Positions 1-10,300 of a stretch of 35,144 nt of DNA are shown one piece after another. The notes under the pieces were generated by a model that was not told the DNA's origin, searched no databases, and saw only the letters and a list, made by a program, of their open reading frames with translations. The stretch spans positions 1 through 35,144 of the forward strand of contig JAFSUF010000085.1 of NCBI GenBank assembly GCA_017445425.1. Direction: 5' to 3'. Both the position numbers and the translations under genes were made by a program. This DNA comes from Bacteroidales bacterium. GTDB lineage: Bacteria; Bacteroidota; Bacteroidia; Bacteroidales; UBA932. Position 1 is the first letter of the stretch. Every line of letters begins with the position of its first letter.

Positions 1-1187
1 GCAACACCCTGGTAGGGTGCGGCGAAGAGGTCATCAACATCGGGAAGGCCACCACCCCCACCACAGAGATTGCTGACACTGGTGAAAAGGCCGACGGTGG
101 CATCATCATAACCGCCAGCCACAACCCGATGCAGTGGAACGCGCTCAAGCTCCTTAACGCGCAGGGCGAATTTCTCACCGATGCCGACGGGAAGGCCGTG
201 CTGGCCACCGCCGCTGCGGAGGATTTTGAGTTCAGCGAGGTAACGGCGCTGGGCACAATAACTTATAAAGATTACACCCAGATCCACATCGAGGCCGTGA
301 TGAACGACTCGCTGGTGGACCTGCAAGCAATAAAGAACGCCCACTTCAAGGTCGTGCTCGACCCTGTGAACTCGGTGGGCGGCGTGGTAATGCCCAAGCT
401 CCTGGAGCAGATGGGCGTGGAGTGCATCACCATCAACGGCACCCCGGACGGCCACTTTGCCCACAACCCGGAGCCGCTACCCGCCAACCTGGTGGGGCTG
501 AGCCGCACCGTGGTCGCCAACAACGCACATCTGGGCATCAGCGTGGATCCCGATGTGGACCGCCTGGCGTTCATCTGCGAGAACGGAGAGCCGTTTGGCG
601 AGGAGTACACCATAGTGGCGGTATCGGACTATGTCCTCAGCCATGTAAAAGGTCCCGCAGTCTCCAACATCTCCTCCAGCCGTGCCCTGCGCGACATTGC
701 CGAGGCACACGGCTGCCCCTACTATTTCTCTGCCGTGGGCGAGGTGAATGTCACCACCAAGATGCATGAGGTGGGTGCGGTCACCGGCGGCGAGGGGAAC
801 GGCGGCGTCATCTACCCCGCCCTGCACCACGGCCGCGACGCGCTGATGGGTGTCGCCCTGTTCCTGAGCCACATGGCGCACAAGGGGCTCAGCGCAAGCG
901 CACTGAGGGCCACATACCCCGATTATTACATCTTCAAGAACAAGATAGACCTCCCCAACGCTGCGGCTGCGGAGAAGATTTTCGAGGCGGTGAAGAGGCG
1001 TTACGCAAGCGAGAAACTCACCACCATAGATGGTGTCCGGATAGATTTTGAGGCGGACAAGATGTGGGTCATCCTGCGCAAGTCCAACACCGAGCCCATC
1101 ATCCGCATCTACGCAGAGGCGCCCATAGAGGTTGCCGGCGAGGCTCTCGCAGAAGAGATAGTAAACCTCGCTCACGAGATTCTCTAA
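1..1187 (+). CDS. glmM: Phosphoglucosamine mutase (GlmM-like), 5' end missing
   Basis: Alpha-D-phosphohexomutase, probably interconverting glucosamine-6-P and glucosamine-1-P on the way to UDP-GlcNAc in the cytoplasm. The reading frame is open to the left edge (codons in phase from base 3), so the ATG at 129 is internal. The catalytic phosphoserine loop TASHNP is encoded just before it at 111-128, with the serine codon at 117-119. Further on are the metal-binding loop DPDVDR (about 550-567) and the C-terminal phosphate-binding loop RKSNTEP (about 1078-1098). All three hallmarks are intact. The GlmM assignment over phosphomannomutase rests on overall similarity as I remember it and on the neighbouring cell wall gene. 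A stop codon and only 3 bases separate it from the next gene, so the two are probably one operon. Confidence 0.85.
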   Translation, partial: NTLVGCGEEVINIGKATTPTTEIADTGEKADGGIIITASHNPMQWNALKLLNAQGEFLTDADGKAVLATAAAEDFEFSEVTALGTITYKDYTQIHIEAVMNDSLVDLQAIKNAHFKVVLDPVNSVGGVVMPKLLEQMGVECITINGTPDGHFAHNPEPLPANLVGLSRTVVANNAHLGISVDPDVDRLAFICENGEPFGEEYTIVAVSDYVLSHVKGPAVSNISSSRALRDIAEAHGCPYYFSAVGEVNVTTKMHEVGAVTGGEGNGGVIYPALHHGRDALMGVALFLSHMAHKGLSASALRATYPDYYIFKNKIDLPNAAAAEKIFEAVKRRYASEKLTTIDGVRIDFEADKMWVILRKSNTEPIIRIYAEAPIEVAGEALAEEIVNLAHEIL

Positions 1188-1190
1188 GAT

Positions 1191-2240
1191 ATGTTCTCAT
1201 TCAGGACTACACCGCTCCTGGAGCAGGAGGACCTGACTCTCAGGCGCGGGCGCATTGCCGTGCTGGAGAGCCCCACGGCGTGGCATCCGCAATACGGAGA
1301 ATACCTGGGCTACACGCTGGCCCGCTACCGCAACGTGGTGCGGCTCTCCTCCCTGGAGGAGCGCGACGTGATTGCTGCCTCCGACGCCGTGGTGATAGAT
1401 CATCAGATCACCGGCAATAGGTTTGACCCCTTCCTGAAGCCGTTGCGGGACTTCCTGTTAGAGCAGAACCGCAGCCGCAAGCCGGTATCGGTATATATAG
1501 TGGACCGTTTCAACCCCAGCGGCCGCTGCGTGGAGGGCGGACACTACGACGGCCTGCCGCACAAGCACGGACTCACCCTCGGGGAGCTGGCCAACATGTA
1601 TTACAGCGAGATGAACGCCTGCTTCCCGCTCCACATCATCTCTGCCGCCGCAAACGACGCCGCGCGCGAACTGATGCCGTGGAGCATCCCGCAGCCGTGC
1701 GGATTCGGCTCGCTGTTCTCCGCCACCTTTATGAGCGGCGCCTACCTCTGGAACGGCACCAACGTGAGCTGCGGCATGGGGACCACCCGCCCCTACGAGA
1801 TGTTTGGCGCCCCCTTTATGGCACGGCTGGAGCGGGGGCGCGACTATGTGTGGGAGAACGCCCTCACATGGAACGATGTGGATTCTCCGGTCTATGATCG
1901 TGCTACTTATATGCGCTGGTGCGATTTTACGCCCCATACAGGCCTTTATCAGGGCCAGCTGTGCCACGGCTTTCAGATGATACCGAACCCCGGAGAGACG
2001 GGCTATAATGCCCTGCTGCACACTTTGCGGCTCATCCGCTTCATCAGGGAAACCTGCCCTGAATTTACCTTCAACGAACGGATGGACTCCCTGGCCGGCA
2101 GCGAGACGGTGATGGCATACCTTCGCGGCGAAGCCGACTACGACACCTTGCGCAACCACCTCAAGACAGAGGAGCAGAAGTGGCTGCGCAAAGCCAGGAA
2201 ATACCTGCTCTACGACGAGCCTCTCTACCGCATAAAATAA
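1191..2240 (+). CDS. DUF1343 / NamZ-type exo-beta-N-acetylmuramidase family protein
   Basis: 349 aa. Three blocks match the DUF1343 (NamZ) family: a VDRFNPSGRCVEG block (about residues 104-116) corresponding to the family's DRPNP...EG motif, HGLTLGELA (about 125-133), and NGTNVSCGMGTTRPYEMFGAP (about 188-208) corresponding to the EGTNxSxGRGTxxPF signature. Known members remove terminal MurNAc from peptidoglycan fragments. Most are exported and near 400 aa; this one has no obvious signal peptide and is somewhat short, so it may be cytoplasmic or divergent. It starts 3 bases after the glmM-like stop, which fits a shared role in amino sugar or cell wall recycling. The family call is fairly secure; the precise activity is inferred. 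Confidence 0.75.
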   Translation: MFSFRTTPLLEQEDLTLRRGRIAVLESPTAWHPQYGEYLGYTLARYRNVVRLSSLEERDVIAASDAVVIDHQITGNRFDPFLKPLRDFLLEQNRSRKPVSVYIVDRFNPSGRCVEGGHYDGLPHKHGLTLGELANMYYSEMNACFPLHIISAAANDAARELMPWSIPQPCGFGSLFSATFMSGAYLWNGTNVSCGMGTTRPYEMFGAPFMARLERGRDYVWENALTWNDVDSPVYDRATYMRWCDFTPHTGLYQGQLCHGFQMIPNPGETGYNALLHTLRLIRFIRETCPEFTFNERMDSLAGSETVMAYLRGEADYDTLRNHLKTEEQKWLRKARKYLLYDEPLYRIK

Positions 2241-2244
2241 ATCA

Positions 2245-2274
2245 AAGAAGCCGGTCCATGAGGATCGGCTTCTT
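2245..2274. terminator. Bidirectional intrinsic terminator
   Basis: The arms AAGAAGCCGGTCC and GGATCGGCTTCTT form a 13-bp stem with one G-U pair and a 4-nt loop. It lies between the convergent ends of the NamZ-like gene (2240) and the giant lipoprotein (2294). On the minus strand it is followed by a T-rich stretch. Confidence 0.75.
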
Positions 2275-2293
2275 AGTTATTGAGTATTGATGG

Positions 2294-5200
2294 TTAGTTC
2301 TTCTTGTAGAGGTAAACACCGTACTTGCGGCCTGTGCCGCCAACCTTGTATTTACCGTCACTATTGAAGTACAAAACTTCGATTGAGGTGCTGCCACCAC
2401 TGGTCTTTGTATAGTAGAAGTAGAAAGCATCTTCCACAAGACCATCGCCGTCTTTAGCGGCGCTTAGGGTTGCAGCGTCTGTCAAAGACATGGTTCCTTT
2501 GGTTGAGCTGACCCTAATATAGCGACTGTACGTAGTGCTGGAGTTTCCAGTTACATATCCTTCGGGGCCATTGAGAACATATGCATCACCCTCAGCAGTA
2601 ATAGTAAACTCACATGCAGAATAGTCACCTGTAATAGTGCCGTCAACTGACTCTACCTCTACTGCGGTACCTGCCTGGTCACCTGCAAAAGCTCTCTTGC
2701 CGCCAAGACCAGTGTAGTTGTTTGCATCGGTAGACACAATCAGATAGGTTGCACCGCTTGTAATTGATGATACCTTGGTGTAGCTAGAAGCGGCCTCACT
2801 AATGACTGTCAGAGTGTAAGAAGCCTCGTCTGCCTGGAGTTCTGCAGTAGCGGGTGCAGATGCCTTGACGGTGAATACACCTGTACCATTGATGGTAACG
2901 GCGCCTGCAGCAGATACTGTAGGATATGCACTTGACGCAACAGAAGCATCAGAGCATGAAACACTGTAGGTTACGCCATCGGTCTTGCCAGACAGGGTCG
3001 GAGCACCTGCAAATGCATAAGGGAGAGTCAGGCCATAAACATTCACAGAAGCTTCGCTTGCGCTGAACGCAAGGTTGCGCTTCTTGGGCTGATTGTCGTC
3101 CAGTTTGAACAACTCCAGAGAGCTTGCACTGCTGGTGCTGGACTGGAAGTAATTACTGCTGGAAGAGTAGCGGAAGTTATAGGAGTCCCTCTTGATGGTC
3201 AGGGCGCCAGTGGATGAGATAGCGAAAGAAGAACGATAACCATTCTCAGTGGTGGATGCCACGAAGTTAGTGCTGCTATTTCTCAGAACGAAATAGTAGT
3301 CATTAACGCCATCAGCAGCGGGAACCACCATAGAGAACTTCAGGTCGGTTCCATCCTGGTTGGTAAGGACAATTTCGCAACCCTCAACATCATCAGCATC
3401 AATCTGGTCGTCAGTGATGGTCACATCAACAGCATTGGCAACAGCCTGCTGGAACGCTGTCTTGCCGGAGTTCAGCACAGGCTTGAATGCCTTGACTGTA
3501 GAGCCGCTTCTGTAAACGAATACATAGCTGCCATCAGCAACAACTTCATCGGCAGAGGTAACCTTGGAGTACATAACCTTTGCAGGATTGCTGTTGACGA
3601 TATTGATAGTGTAGGAAGCTTTGCCCTTCTTAAAGGTTGCATTTGCCTCGGCGGTTGCGGTAATCACAGCCTTGTCGCCCTTCTTGACACCAGATGCGAT
3701 GGTGACAGCACCGGAAGTAGGATCAACGGTAGCAACGCTCTCGTTAGAAGATGCATAGGTGACGTCGGTCTCAGCACCGCTGAGGGCGGGAACGCCCTTA
3801 CCTTCTACCCAGTTGCTTACAAACACATCGTACTCAGCCGCATTAGCAGAGAATGACATGTTCTGGGGAGTACGGCCATCGTCCAGCTTATAGAGGCAGA
3901 TGTTAGCTGCATAGCTGCTGCCGGTCTGGCTGATGCCACTGAAGTAGTTGCTGGAAGACCAGTAGAGGTGGTAAGTAGCGTCACTGGCACGCGCGATAGT
4001 AGCGATACCGTTGGCATCGATGCTTATAGCTACTGTGTGGGATTCTGTCTTATCCTCTGCGCCGAGGGCAGAGTTGCCGGAAGCACCAGGATAGAGGTAC
4101 TTGCCTGCAGATTCAATCCAGAGATACTTGCCATCCTCAAAAGTGATCACGCAATTACCCAATTCTTTTGAAGTGATGGTGTTGTTCACGATTTGAACTT
4201 CCTGCACGTTTGCCGCGCTCTTTGTGAATGCGCTTCCGTTAAGAATCGGCTTGAACACTGCGGATGCGGACTCGTAAACCAACAGATACTGACCGTCCGG
4301 TTCAAGGTCATCGTTGGAGAGAACCTTGGTGTAAACCGGATCTGCAGGATCGCTGCTGGTAATATTGATGGTGTAGGAAGCGGTTGCAGCCCTATAGGTC
4401 TCGTCTTTTGCGGCGGTGGCTGTAATCACCGCTTTGTCACAACTCTTAATACCCTCGGAAAGAGTAACCGCGCCGGTAGAGGGATCCACAGTTGCCACAG
4501 CCTCGTTTGAAGAGGCATAGGTAACGGTGGTCTGTGCACCGGACAGGGTGGGAACTTCTTTACCCTCTTCCCATGCCCCTGCATATACATCGTATGCAGC
4601 CTCAGCTGCGGAGAATGCTATGGTCTGGGACTGGCGGCCGTCATCGAGCATATAGAGGCATATACCTGTCTGGTAGTTGCCCTCAATGGCGGTGTTACAG
4701 CTGAAGTAGCTGCTGTAGGTGGACCATACCAGATAATAGTTACCGCACTTGATCTCTGCAATACCGGCACTGGTGAAGCCGATGGTAAGGGCGTTGGTCG
4801 CAGTTTCCTCTGCATTCAGGGAAGAGCTGGAGCCGCTTGTGCCGGGATAGAGATACATATTCTCTGCGTCAGACTTAAGATAATAGCCCTGCTCAAGTGT
4901 GAGATGGCATTTCTGGAGATCGTCAGACTCTATTACACCGTTGTTAATCTCTACAGCAATTGCATTTGAAGTGCTCTTGGTGAAGCTGCTCCCGGTTATG
5001 TAGGGATAGAAAGCCATGTTGCCGCCTTCGTAAACCAGAATGTACTGGTTGCCGACTTCCAGGCTGCTGACATCGGTAACTTTGACGTACTTGGCCTTGG
5101 CTGCACCGGGAGTGCTGTCGGTAACATTGAGAGTATAGGTCGCAACTGCGCCCTGATAATTGTCGCTTGCAGCGGCAGTGGCTGTAATCACGGCAGTACC

Positions 5201-7111
5201 CTCACCTATCACTTCAACTGCGCCGGTTGCTGGATCTATGGTGGCAACAGCCTCGTTGTCTATGGAATAAGTTACATTGGTCTTTGCCTCGGAGACAGCC
5301 TGGCCGGTGAAGGGAGTATCCGCATCGTTATAGATGTCAAAGGCTACAGTCTCAGTCTCAAATACGGGAGTCTGAGGCATACGTGCAGTATAGAGAGCTG
5401 TCTGGCCGTAACCGGAAGAGGCAATCTTCCAACCCTCACTGTAATATGCATAGAAAGAGGTGACGGTGGACTCATAGATGCTTATGTTCCTGAAGTTGGT
5501 GCCGTCATAGTCCCAAACCATATACTTGGTGAGGTCGCCGTCGGAGGCTACCAGCGAGTAGCTGCCGCTCTCGCTCAGGCGCATCAGGTGGCCGGCGCCA
5601 TGGCTGAAGGAGTGCGTACCGTAATTTGCCAGAGACTCCTCTACAGCCTCCGCTGTCCACAGAATACCATCTGCCTGCTCAAGAGAGATGGTCTGCGTCT
5701 GCTCATCAACAGTCACAGCCTGAGAGCCGAGACTCTCGCCGTTATAGCTGAGAGCGTTGTCTGCAGAGACAATCATATAATCATAACCGGCATCAATGGA
5801 GGCTGCCTTGTAATAAGTCACCTTTGGCGAGTTATTCACAACGGTAATCTTGTATGTTGCGGTGCCGCCCACATACTGAAGGCCGTTTCCAGTCGCAGTT
5901 GCGGTGATGGTCGTCTCGCCGGTAAGACCGGTAAGGGTGACGTTACCGTCCTGGTCAACGGTAGCCACATCCGTATTGCCGGAGACGAAAGTGACTGTGC
6001 CGGCGCTTTCCGGATTTGAAATGTAGAGAGTGGGAGCTACTGAACCGAAATCGGAAATATCATTAGAGTAGATGTCATAAACCACATGGTCAACCGGATC
6101 GCCACTGGTGCCTTGGTATTCCATCTCAATAGCCTCGCGGGCCACACGGGTAGTGTTGCCGCCCTCCTTGACTGTCATGTCCATGGCGATGTTGATGAAC
6201 TCGCTGGCATAGAAGGTAAGAGAAACGGGGGTAGCGTAGGTCTTGGTGTAAATATACTTGTCGGTAACAACTTCAACACTCTGCACACTCTTGGTACCGG
6301 GAACGGTAACCATATATACATAGCTGGTTGCTGTCCTTCTCAGACCGTCCGGATATTTCATGGTGAGCTCGTAGGCGTTGGCATTGGCCTGGAAATCAGC
6401 TGTGCTGGTCTCAAAATCCACGTCAGAGTAAGCGACTTCGCCGGTAATGATACCGTTATATTCCCTGGTATTCTCCACGCAGTTGATCTTCACGCTCTCT
6501 ATGTAGCTGCCCTCCAGGTTGGTGATAGCCAGACGGGAGAGGGCGACGGGACGTAAGAATTCGAGGAATACCCTCTGCCCGTGGCGGGAAGAGGAGTAAG
6601 TGTCGGAGCACTTGCCAATCAGGAAATCTGCCTTGGGGTCAATCAGGGACTCTACGTGAGGCTGCTGCAGAGAAGGTACAAGGTACTTGTCGTTCTCGCG
6701 GGTCGCCATGAGAGCGGTGTATGCGAAGGTCGATCCGGCCTTGGTGAGTGCGGACGGAGGGTTGACGATAACGGTTGCGTTGTCAAACTCGGCATAGAAA
6801 TATGCCTTCTCCCAACTGCCGTCCACGGGGGTGGTCATCTCCACCTTGGTTGCCTCCATAAAGTAGGGATTGCCAGCTGATGGAGTCTCCGTTTCAAAGA
6901 TGTGGACATCATTGACATCGGTATTTCTCCAGTCAGGGACAACCTTGAGCATCAAGGCAGTCTTAGTTTCCGAGGCCGATGGCACCTGAGCCTCGAAAGT
7001 AACGGTGTGGTTCTTGTCCTGCTGCTCGAGTTTCTCTTCGGGCCTGTTGCAGGCTGCCACTGCCACAATTGCCAGTGCACATAAGAGTGCAGAAAATATG
7101 TTCTTTTTCAT
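2294..7111 (-). CDS. Giant surface lipoprotein, fimbrillin-like N-terminus plus five Ig-like/beta module pairs
   Basis: 1605 aa from the ATG at 7109-7111. I chose this start because it gives a classic lipoprotein signal (MKKNIFSALLCALAIVAVAAC, lipid Cys about 21); the frame is open 35 codons further upstream but that part overlaps the preceding small gene and makes no signal. Residues about 30-300 resemble Bacteroidales fimbrillin-like lipoprotein domains. From about 335 to the end, five BIG_2-like Ig domains (around 340, 580, 825, 1080 and 1341), each with a VxYxSxNxxVAxVD...G...ITATA core, alternate with five beta-rich modules of about 150 aa that end in a LYKL-like strand. The last module ends the protein (VYLYKKN). 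No T9SS sorting domain or enzyme motif is seen. Likely an outer-surface adhesin or glycan-binding protein. It is the last gene of a four-gene unit, 16 bases after a 63-aa gene. Confidence 0.8.
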   Translation of the reverse strand: MKKNIFSALLCALAIVAVAACNRPEEKLEQQDKNHTVTFEAQVPSASETKTALMLKVVPDWRNTDVNDVHIFETETPSAGNPYFMEATKVEMTTPVDGSWEKAYFYAEFDNATVIVNPPSALTKAGSTFAYTALMATRENDKYLVPSLQQPHVESLIDPKADFLIGKCSDTYSSSRHGQRVFLEFLRPVALSRLAITNLEGSYIESVKINCVENTREYNGIITGEVAYSDVDFETSTADFQANANAYELTMKYPDGLRRTATSYVYMVTVPGTKSVQSVEVVTDKYIYTKTYATPVSLTFYASEFINIAMDMTVKEGGNTTRVAREAIEMEYQGTSGDPVDHVVYDIYSNDISDFGSVAPTLYISNPESAGTVTFVSGNTDVATVDQDGNVTLTGLTGETTITATATGNGLQYVGGTATYKITVVNNSPKVTYYKAASIDAGYDYMIVSADNALSYNGESLGSQAVTVDEQTQTISLEQADGILWTAEAVEESLANYGTHSFSHGAGHLMRLSESGSYSLVASDGDLTKYMVWDYDGTNFRNISIYESTVTSFYAYYSEGWKIASSGYGQTALYTARMPQTPVFETETVAFDIYNDADTPFTGQAVSEAKTNVTYSIDNEAVATIDPATGAVEVIGEGTAVITATAAASDNYQGAVATYTLNVTDSTPGAAKAKYVKVTDVSSLEVGNQYILVYEGGNMAFYPYITGSSFTKSTSNAIAVEINNGVIESDDLQKCHLTLEQGYYLKSDAENMYLYPGTSGSSSSLNAEETATNALTIGFTSAGIAEIKCGNYYLVWSTYSSYFSCNTAIEGNYQTGICLYMLDDGRQSQTIAFSAAEAAYDVYAGAWEEGKEVPTLSGAQTTVTYASSNEAVATVDPSTGAVTLSEGIKSCDKAVITATAAKDETYRAATASYTINITSSDPADPVYTKVLSNDDLEPDGQYLLVYESASAVFKPILNGSAFTKSAANVQEVQIVNNTITSKELGNCVITFEDGKYLWIESAGKYLYPGASGNSALGAEDKTESHTVAISIDANGIATIARASDATYHLYWSSSNYFSGISQTGSSYAANICLYKLDDGRTPQNMSFSANAAEYDVFVSNWVEGKGVPALSGAETDVTYASSNESVATVDPTSGAVTIASGVKKGDKAVITATAEANATFKKGKASYTINIVNSNPAKVMYSKVTSADEVVADGSYVFVYRSGSTVKAFKPVLNSGKTAFQQAVANAVDVTITDDQIDADDVEGCEIVLTNQDGTDLKFSMVVPAADGVNDYYFVLRNSSTNFVASTTENGYRSSFAISSTGALTIKRDSYNFRYSSSSNYFQSSTSSASSLELFKLDDNQPKKRNLAFSASEASVNVYGLTLPYAFAGAPTLSGKTDGVTYSVSCSDASVASSAYPTVSAAGAVTINGTGVFTVKASAPATAELQADEASYTLTVISEAASSYTKVSSITSGATYLIVSTDANNYTGLGGKRAFAGDQAGTAVEVESVDGTITGDYSACEFTITAEGDAYVLNGPEGYVTGNSSTTYSRYIRVSSTKGTMSLTDAATLSAAKDGDGLVEDAFYFYYTKTSGGSTSIEVLYFNSDGKYKVGGTGRKYGVYLYKKN

Positions 7112-7127
7112 AGACTTGAAATAAATT

Positions 7128-7319
7128 CTAATAGAGGTAATCATCGGCAGGAATGTCAAAAATAGAGTTGTCAAAGACGTCGAGTTCGCCGTCGTGACCG
7201 GGATCATACGGAACATCCTCTCCCGGTTTGCCCGATTGGCACACTATACCGGCCAGATTTACACTGACACATACAGAAACCGGAGATTCGTACGGGGTAA
7301 AGTTATCTTGTTTTTTCAT
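7128..7319 (-). CDS. Small protein of unknown function preceding a giant lipoprotein
   Basis: 63 aa, acidic, no signal peptide or membrane segment. The N-terminal part contains YESPVSVCVS, and the C-terminus is Asp-rich and aromatic, ending ADDYLY. It sits between two giant lipoprotein genes with gaps of 12 and 16 bases, so it is surely cotranscribed. The gene at 12964-13179 has the same position before the other lipoprotein and shares a Y-E-(S/A)-P-x-S motif and an acidic C-terminal half. Bacteroidales genomes carry many such short proteins beside surface lipoprotein genes (general knowledge, function unknown to me). It is probably real because of the spacing and the partner gene. Confidence 0.6.
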   Translation of the reverse strand: MKKQDNFTPYESPVSVCVSVNLAGIVCQSGKPGEDVPYDPGHDGELDVFDNSIFDIPADDYLY

Positions 7320-7331
7320 AGCAAAAATATG

Positions 7332-10300
7332 TTATTCAAGCATAGTGTTCTGGAACTGGGTAATCAGGTCGCGGGAAATACCAAGGGTATTGACTGCGTA
7401 GTTGACTGCCTTTTCCTGATAAGTGCTGCCAGACTGGTTGTTGATCTGGGATACACCGCTGTGGTAGTAGTTAACGCTGTCACTGGTACGCTTGCGGACA
7501 CCTACTACAGAGAATGAGGTCATCTCATAGTCCATGTCGCAACGCTCCAGGGGAACACCCAGGATTGCCTCCAGCATCATGCAGGTGTAACCTGTACGGT
7601 CGGCACCCACACGGCAGTGGATATAGACATTGACGCCGTTTACAACTGCGTTCATGACGCGTTTGAGGGTAGCGCCCATGTTCTGGGCATTGTTCAGATC
7701 GTTGGTGCCGCTGTAGGACTCCTGGGTATGGCCACGGTAAGTGTCGGCATCGTAGGTAGTAATCTGGGTGAAGCCCAGAGGATTGTTCCTCTCGCTGCTG
7801 CCGCGCAGGTCGACATCAAGACCGATATTCATATACTGCTTGATGACCTTCTGCTCATAGGAATCGGTATTGTCCATGTTGCTGCCTCGATACATCCTGC
7901 CAAACTTGATATGCTTGCCAGAGCTGGTTATCTGCCCACCGAAGTCACGGCAGTTGTTTGCACGGTTCTCTGTATATGTAGAGCTGGTGAAGCTTTCGTT
8001 GATCTTCATCATACGGCGGCGACCCTCGGTGGTAAAGTTACCGGAAGCAACTTCGCTGCTGCCGCTCTTCACCACATAGTAGTAAGTGAGGCGGTTGCCT
8101 GCCTGCTCGGGGATGAGGTTGTAAACATCAACCGAGTTGGAAGCACTACTTACAGTGATAGGCTGGTCTATGTAGTTCACCTGCTGGGTGTGTGCAGCGT
8201 CGGTGTAAACATATACATCCTTGCTGCCGGAGAGTGCGCTGGACCAGGTGATGGTAACCGGCTTGGGGCAATCCCAACGGTTAGACCAACTGGGGCTGTA
8301 GTTAACGCCGTTGTAAGAGTAAACACCGCTGCTGGATGAGCTGCCGCCGCCCCAACTCCAGCTGCTGCCGCCGCTGATAAGGGTGGTTGAGCTGTGGTTG
8401 TCTGCTGTGTATGTAGAGAGAGCCTCGTTCAGGTAGTTGTAAACCAAGTCGTTCTCCAGGTTGTAAACACCCTCCTGGGAAACGCGGTTGATATACAGGG
8501 TATAAGATGCAGAACCAGAGTAATACTCATCGTTACCGGCTGCGGTACCTGTGATAGTAGTGCTGCCAAAGCCATTGATGGTGATGGTAGTGCCGGAAAT
8601 GGTAGCAACGCTTGTATTAGAAGATGAGTAAGTCACATTACCCACAGCGTTCTGGAGTGCCTGGACGGTCATTGTGCCGCTGGCGGTCTCCATGGATTGG
8701 GTAATCGAACTCTGGGAGAAAGAAGGCGACTGGGTCTTCTTGGTGCTGCCGCTGGAGGTCTTGAGGTAGAGGTGAACACCAACACCTGCTCCGCTGCCGC
8801 CGATCTTGAAGCGGTCGGTACCGTTACCGGACATCGAAGATGTCTTGTAATAGAGTACCTCGCTGGTTGAAGTGGAGTTCCTCTGGGCGGTCATGAATTC
8901 GAATACCTCGCCGCTTACAGTCAAGCTGTACAGATAATCGTCAGCAGGTTTCGAGCTCTCGAATACTAGACCGGTAGTGCTGTTGCCGCTGTTGGAGTAG
9001 TCGCAGAGCAGATACTTGCCGTCGTTGAATACGAGGCAATACTTGCTGCCGCTCTGGGTTACGGTGAACTCATAGCCGCTGTAAGCGTTGTTAGCATCGG
9101 TGATGACACCACTTGCAGGAGAGATGCTTACATAAGAACCGTCGGTGGCACCCTTGAACAGGCGGGTGTCGGAAACGTCGGTGATCAGATAGGTCCCGCC
9201 TACTGTCAGGGAAGTAGCCTTCACATAGGTAGCGTCACCGGTAGAAGGAGTAGAAGAAGCCTCGTTAACCACCAGGGTGTAACCCTTGGATGCTGCATTG
9301 TAGGTGCCAGAAGCAGCTGCGTTTGCGGTAATGGTTGTCTGACCTGCCCCCTTGATAGTGATGGTGGTACCGGAAACCGTAGCCACATTGGTATTCGAAG
9401 AGGTGTAAGTCACATTGGTCTGTGCACCGCTAACCTGCTGGACAGACAAGGTCGAACCCGCAGGATAGTTGTTCATCGATACGGTCACTGTCGACTGCGA
9501 GAACGAGAGGTTCTGGTCCTGCAGGTTAGAAGAGGAACCGCCTTCCGAAGTAAGTTTATAGAGACGGATGTTGGTTACCTGGTAAGCACGCATCGAGAAG
9601 CCGTGTGCGGAACCGGAGTGATAGAAGTAATAGCTGCCGGAGCTTACACCCATGCCGTTTCCGCTGGTGCTGCCGCTGCCACTACCGCTAATGGTGAATG
9701 CGGTAGCAGAAGATTCAGAGTCGGTGTAAACAATCCTGTTGTCTGCAGTAGGAACGACCAGATACTGGCCGGTGCTCTTAACCTTGATCTTCCAGTTGGA
9801 GCCGGAAGCAATGAGCTCTACCTCTGCGTTGAATATCTCACTGTCGTTGTTGAAAGTGAGGGTAGTGCTTGAGTCGATGTCCCTCTGGCCAATGTACTGA
9901 CCATTGGTAACATCACCCTGGCTGCTGGACCAGTTGCCGGTGAGCACTGTAGGGAACAGAGCGATTGAATACTGGCTGCCGGATGACTCATAGCCGCCAA
10001 GCAGGTAGGTACCTGCAGATACGCTTGTCTGATATGTGTAGGTACGGGATGTGCTTGAAGAGCTGGAACCGGAAGAAGTAATGGTCAGGGTGTAAGACTG
10101 CGATGCAGGATTGTATGTGTCATTACCGACTGCATTTGCAGTGATGGTGGTTGTACCTGCACCCACGATAACCAGCTGGCTGCCGTTTACAGTAGCAACA
10201 TTGGTGTTGCTGGAGCTGTAGGTTACAGTTGTCTGGGCACCGCTTACAGACTGAACAGAATAAGAGTTACCCACTGTGTAACCGTTGTCAAGCGACCAGG